NCBI GenBank assembly: GCA_946537585.1
Contig: CAMNFX010000097.1
Span: forward strand, 1-5,789
Direction of reading: 5' to 3'
Length of the DNA stretch: 5,789 bases
Origin: an uncultured Lachnospiraceae bacterium
GTDB taxonomy: Bacteria; Bacillota; Clostridia; Lachnospirales; Lachnospiraceae
Shown: in pieces, positions 4,013-5,789 of the stretch
Layout of the letters: each line of letters opens with the position of its first letter
Position numbering within the stretch: the stretch's first letter is position 1
Notes under the pieces: model-generated
Seen by the model: only the letters and a program-made list of their open reading frames with translations
What the model was told of the DNA's origin: nothing
Database searches by the model: none
Program-made: the position numbers and the translations under genes

Positions 4013-5752
4013 TCATGCCTCCTTTCCAACGCTCTTCAGAGCATCAAACGCGCAGAGCTGGCTGCAGACATTACATCCGACGCAGAGCGTATTGTCGACG
4101 TGTGCCTTGCCGTCCCGGATCGAGATCGAAGGACATCCGATCCTCATACAGGACTGACAGCCCACACACTTGTCCGTATCAACGGTAAGCGGCGGATTGT
4201 GCTTTACATACTTTAAGAGCGCGCAGGGACGTCTCGAGATGATGACGGACGGTTCCGCGGCCGCAAGCTCTTCCTTTACAGCTGTATCGACAGCTTTCAG
4301 ATCATAGGGATCCACAACGCGGACACGCTTGAAGCCCATGGCCCTGCAGAGGGCCTCCAGATCGATCTTTCCGGCCGGCTCGCCCTTGATGTTGAGACCC
4401 GTGGTCGGGTTCTGCTGATGTCCGGTCATTCCCGTAATGGAGTTGTCGAGGATGATGACTGTGGAGTTGGACTGGTTGTAGGCGATGTTGGCGAGGCCCG
4501 TCATGCCGCTGTGCATGAAGGTGGAATCGCCGATGACCGCAACGGTCTTTGCTTCATTTTCCGCTCCGCCGGCCTTGTTGAAGCCATGCAGCGCGCTGAT
4601 GGAGCCGCCCATGCAGAGCGTCATTTCCATGGCGCTTAAGGGAGCGACGGCACCTAAGGTATAGCATCCGATATCACCGAGCACAGTACATTTATTCTTC
4701 TTTAAGGTATAGAACAGGCCTCTGTGCGGACATCCGGAGCACATGACCGGAGGTCTCGGCGGGATCTGCTCGTCGAGCGCACGGCCGTCATGTACCTTGC
4801 CGCCGAGCGCCTTCGCGATCAGGTTCTGGGAGAACTCACCGCAGATCGGCAGGATGTCCTTGCCGCTGACCTCAAGGCCCAGGGCACGGCAGTGATCCTC
4901 GATAATGGGATCCAGCTCCTCAACCACGACCAGCTTCTTTACTTTTGCCGCAAAATCCAGGATCAGCTTCTTCGGGAGCGGATTGGCCATGCCGAGCTTC
5001 AGTACGGAAACGCTGTCGCCAAAGACTTCCTTTACATACTGATAAGAGGTGCTGGCAGTAATGATGCCCAGATCTGTGCCGCCCATCTCCACCCGGTTGA
5101 TCGGCGCGGTCTCCGCATATTCGATAAGCTTTGCGGTACGCTCCTCCACGATGGGATGGCGCTTCTTGGCATTGCCCGGCATCATGACATACTTCGCGAT
5201 ATTTTTCTCATAGGGCTTCTTCGGAACGCTCCGCTCTCCCGGCTCTACCACGGACTGGCTGTGCGCCACGCGGGTGCACATCTTGAGCAGCACCGGGGTG
5301 TCGAACTCTTCGGAGATCTCGTAAGCCAGTTTGGCAAACTCGAGCGCTTCCTGAGAGTCTGAGGGCTCAAGCATCGGAACCTTGGACGCAATGGCATGAT
5401 GGCGGCTGTCCTGCTCATTCTGAGAGGAATGCATGCCTGCATCGTCTGCAACGCCGATCACCATTCCGGCATTGACACCGGTATAGGACATCGTGTACAG
5501 CGGATCCGCAGCCACGTTCAGGCCCACGTGCTTCATGCCGCAGAAGGAACGTACGCCGGAAAGGCAGGCACCGAACGCAGACTCCATGGCCACCTTTTCA
5601 TTGGGCGCCCACTCGCTGTAGACATCGTCGTACTTTGCGATCTCTTCCGTGATCTCCGTGCTTGGCGTGCCCGGATAACTGGAGACGAAGCAGCAGCCTG
5701 CCTCATAGAGGCCTCTCGCTACCGCCTTGTTTCCCAACATCAGCTGTTTCAT
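4013..5752 (-). CDS. iorA: Indolepyruvate:ferredoxin oxidoreductase, alpha subunit (IorA), 579 aa
   Basis: Catalytic subunit: with TPP and IorB it converts indolepyruvate, phenylpyruvate or hydroxyphenylpyruvate plus CoA to arylacetyl-CoA, CO2 and reduced ferredoxin, in the anaerobic cytoplasm. Numbered from the ATG at 5752, the N-terminal TPP pyrimidine-type domain carries SYPGTPSTEI (25-34) and EWAPNEKVAMESAFG (47-61). The middle region has the IOR-type MCSGCPHRG (337-345) and GDIGCYTLG (359-367). The TPP diphosphate/Mg motif runs from GDSTF (408-412) to LDN (435-437) and TGMTGHQQNPTTG (440-452). The C-terminal dicluster ferredoxin domain has Cys529/532/535/540 (CX2CX2CX4CP) and Cys557/560/563/567 (CX2CX2CX3C, followed by Ala instead of the usual Pro). 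All expected cofactor ligands are present, so it should be active. It is the first gene of the visible cluster and nearly touches iorB. Only 37 bases upstream are in the window, and no promoter could be called there. Confidence 0.96.
   Translation of the reverse strand: MKQLMLGNKAVARGLYEAGCCFVSSYPGTPSTEITEEIAKYDDVYSEWAPNEKVAMESAFGACLSGVRSFCGMKHVGLNVAADPLYTMSYTGVNAGMVIGVADDAGMHSSQNEQDSRHHAIASKVPMLEPSDSQEALEFAKLAYEISEEFDTPVLLKMCTRVAHSQSVVEPGERSVPKKPYEKNIAKYVMMPGNAKKRHPIVEERTAKLIEYAETAPINRVEMGGTDLGIITASTSYQYVKEVFGDSVSVLKLGMANPLPKKLILDFAAKVKKLVVVEELDPIIEDHCRALGLEVSGKDILPICGEFSQNLIAKALGGKVHDGRALDEQIPPRPPVMCSGCPHRGLFYTLKKNKCTVLGDIGCYTLGAVAPLSAMEMTLCMGGSISALHGFNKAGGAENEAKTVAVIGDSTFMHSGMTGLANIAYNQSNSTVIILDNSITGMTGHQQNPTTGLNIKGEPAGKIDLEALCRAMGFKRVRVVDPYDLKAVDTAVKEELAAAEPSVIISRRPCALLKYVKHNPPLTVDTDKCVGCQSCMRIGCPSISIRDGKAHVDNTLCVGCNVCSQLCAFDALKSVGKEA
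4018..4023 (-). promoter_or_regulatory. Ribosome binding site deciding the iorB start
   Basis: AGGAGG lies inside the last codons of iorA, 7 bases before the ATG at 4010-4008. The alternative ATG at 4016-4014, which would overlap the iorA TGA as ATGA, is only 1 base from the AGGAGG, too close for normal initiation. Confidence 0.75.
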
Positions 5753-5760
5753 AAAATTCA

Positions 5761-5766
5761 CCTTCC
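5761..5766 (-). promoter_or_regulatory. Ribosome binding site deciding the iorA start
   Basis: GGAAGG on the minus strand lies 8 bases before the ATG at 5752-5750. The longer frame begins at a GTG (5761-5759) whose first base is the last G of this site, so the ATG is preferred. The site is weaker than those of iorB and paaK. Confidence 0.65.
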
Positions 5767-5789
5767 CATCTATGCTTATTGCTGTTGAT

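Noticed and set aside
4724..5362. 212-codon plus-strand open frame, the longest on that strand
   Set aside because: It is a shadow of iorA on the opposite strand; its composition shows no coherent domain, while the iorA motifs are intact.

Overview
The window looks like part of the chromosome of an anaerobic, amino-acid-fermenting Firmicute, probably a gut clostridial or Lachnospiraceae-type species. The reasons are an oxygen-sensitive ferredoxin-dependent 2-oxoacid oxidoreductase, strong AGGAGG-type ribosome binding sites 7-9 bases before each start, compact gene spacing and moderate GC content. The taxonomic call is inference; no marker gene is present. Every gene seen lies on the minus strand, so transcription runs from high to low coordinates.

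Layout in transcription order. (1) 5752-4013: iorA, the TPP- and ferredoxin-domain subunit of indolepyruvate:ferredoxin oxidoreductase. (2) 4010-3435: iorB, the gamma-domain subunit, 2 bases after iorA. (3) 3434-3181: a 254-base spacer that folds on paper into at least seven stems, including a three-way junction. It is the most unusual part of the window. (4) 3180-1879: a PaaK-type phenylacetate (arylacetate)-CoA ligase. (5) 1853-1422: a small tandem-ACT-domain protein, 25 bases after paaK. (6) 1421-923: a 499-base spacer with no convincing gene. It holds a good sigma-A-type promoter, upstream 8-bp direct repeats 22 bp apart, a tandem repeat just after the predicted start of transcription, and a perfect hairpin in the leader. 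(7) 922 to the left edge: the first 307 codons of a sodium:solute symporter (SSS family), cut by the window.

How the genes could work together. IOR oxidatively decarboxylates aryl-pyruvates, made by transamination of Phe, Tyr or Trp, to arylacetyl-CoA plus reduced ferredoxin. The PaaK-like ligase interconverts arylacetate and arylacetyl-CoA, so the pair can support either release of arylacetates during aromatic amino acid fermentation or the reverse, reductive assimilation of arylacetates. The ACT protein is probably a small regulator that binds an amino acid or aryl acid. The symporter has its own promoter; it may move a related substrate, but this cannot be read from the sequence.

For iorA, iorB and paaK the longest open frame is not the best start. 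In each case the upstream GTG or ATG overlaps or abuts the Shine-Dalgarno sequence, and a nearby downstream ATG has correct spacing. The starts given here are the downstream ones.
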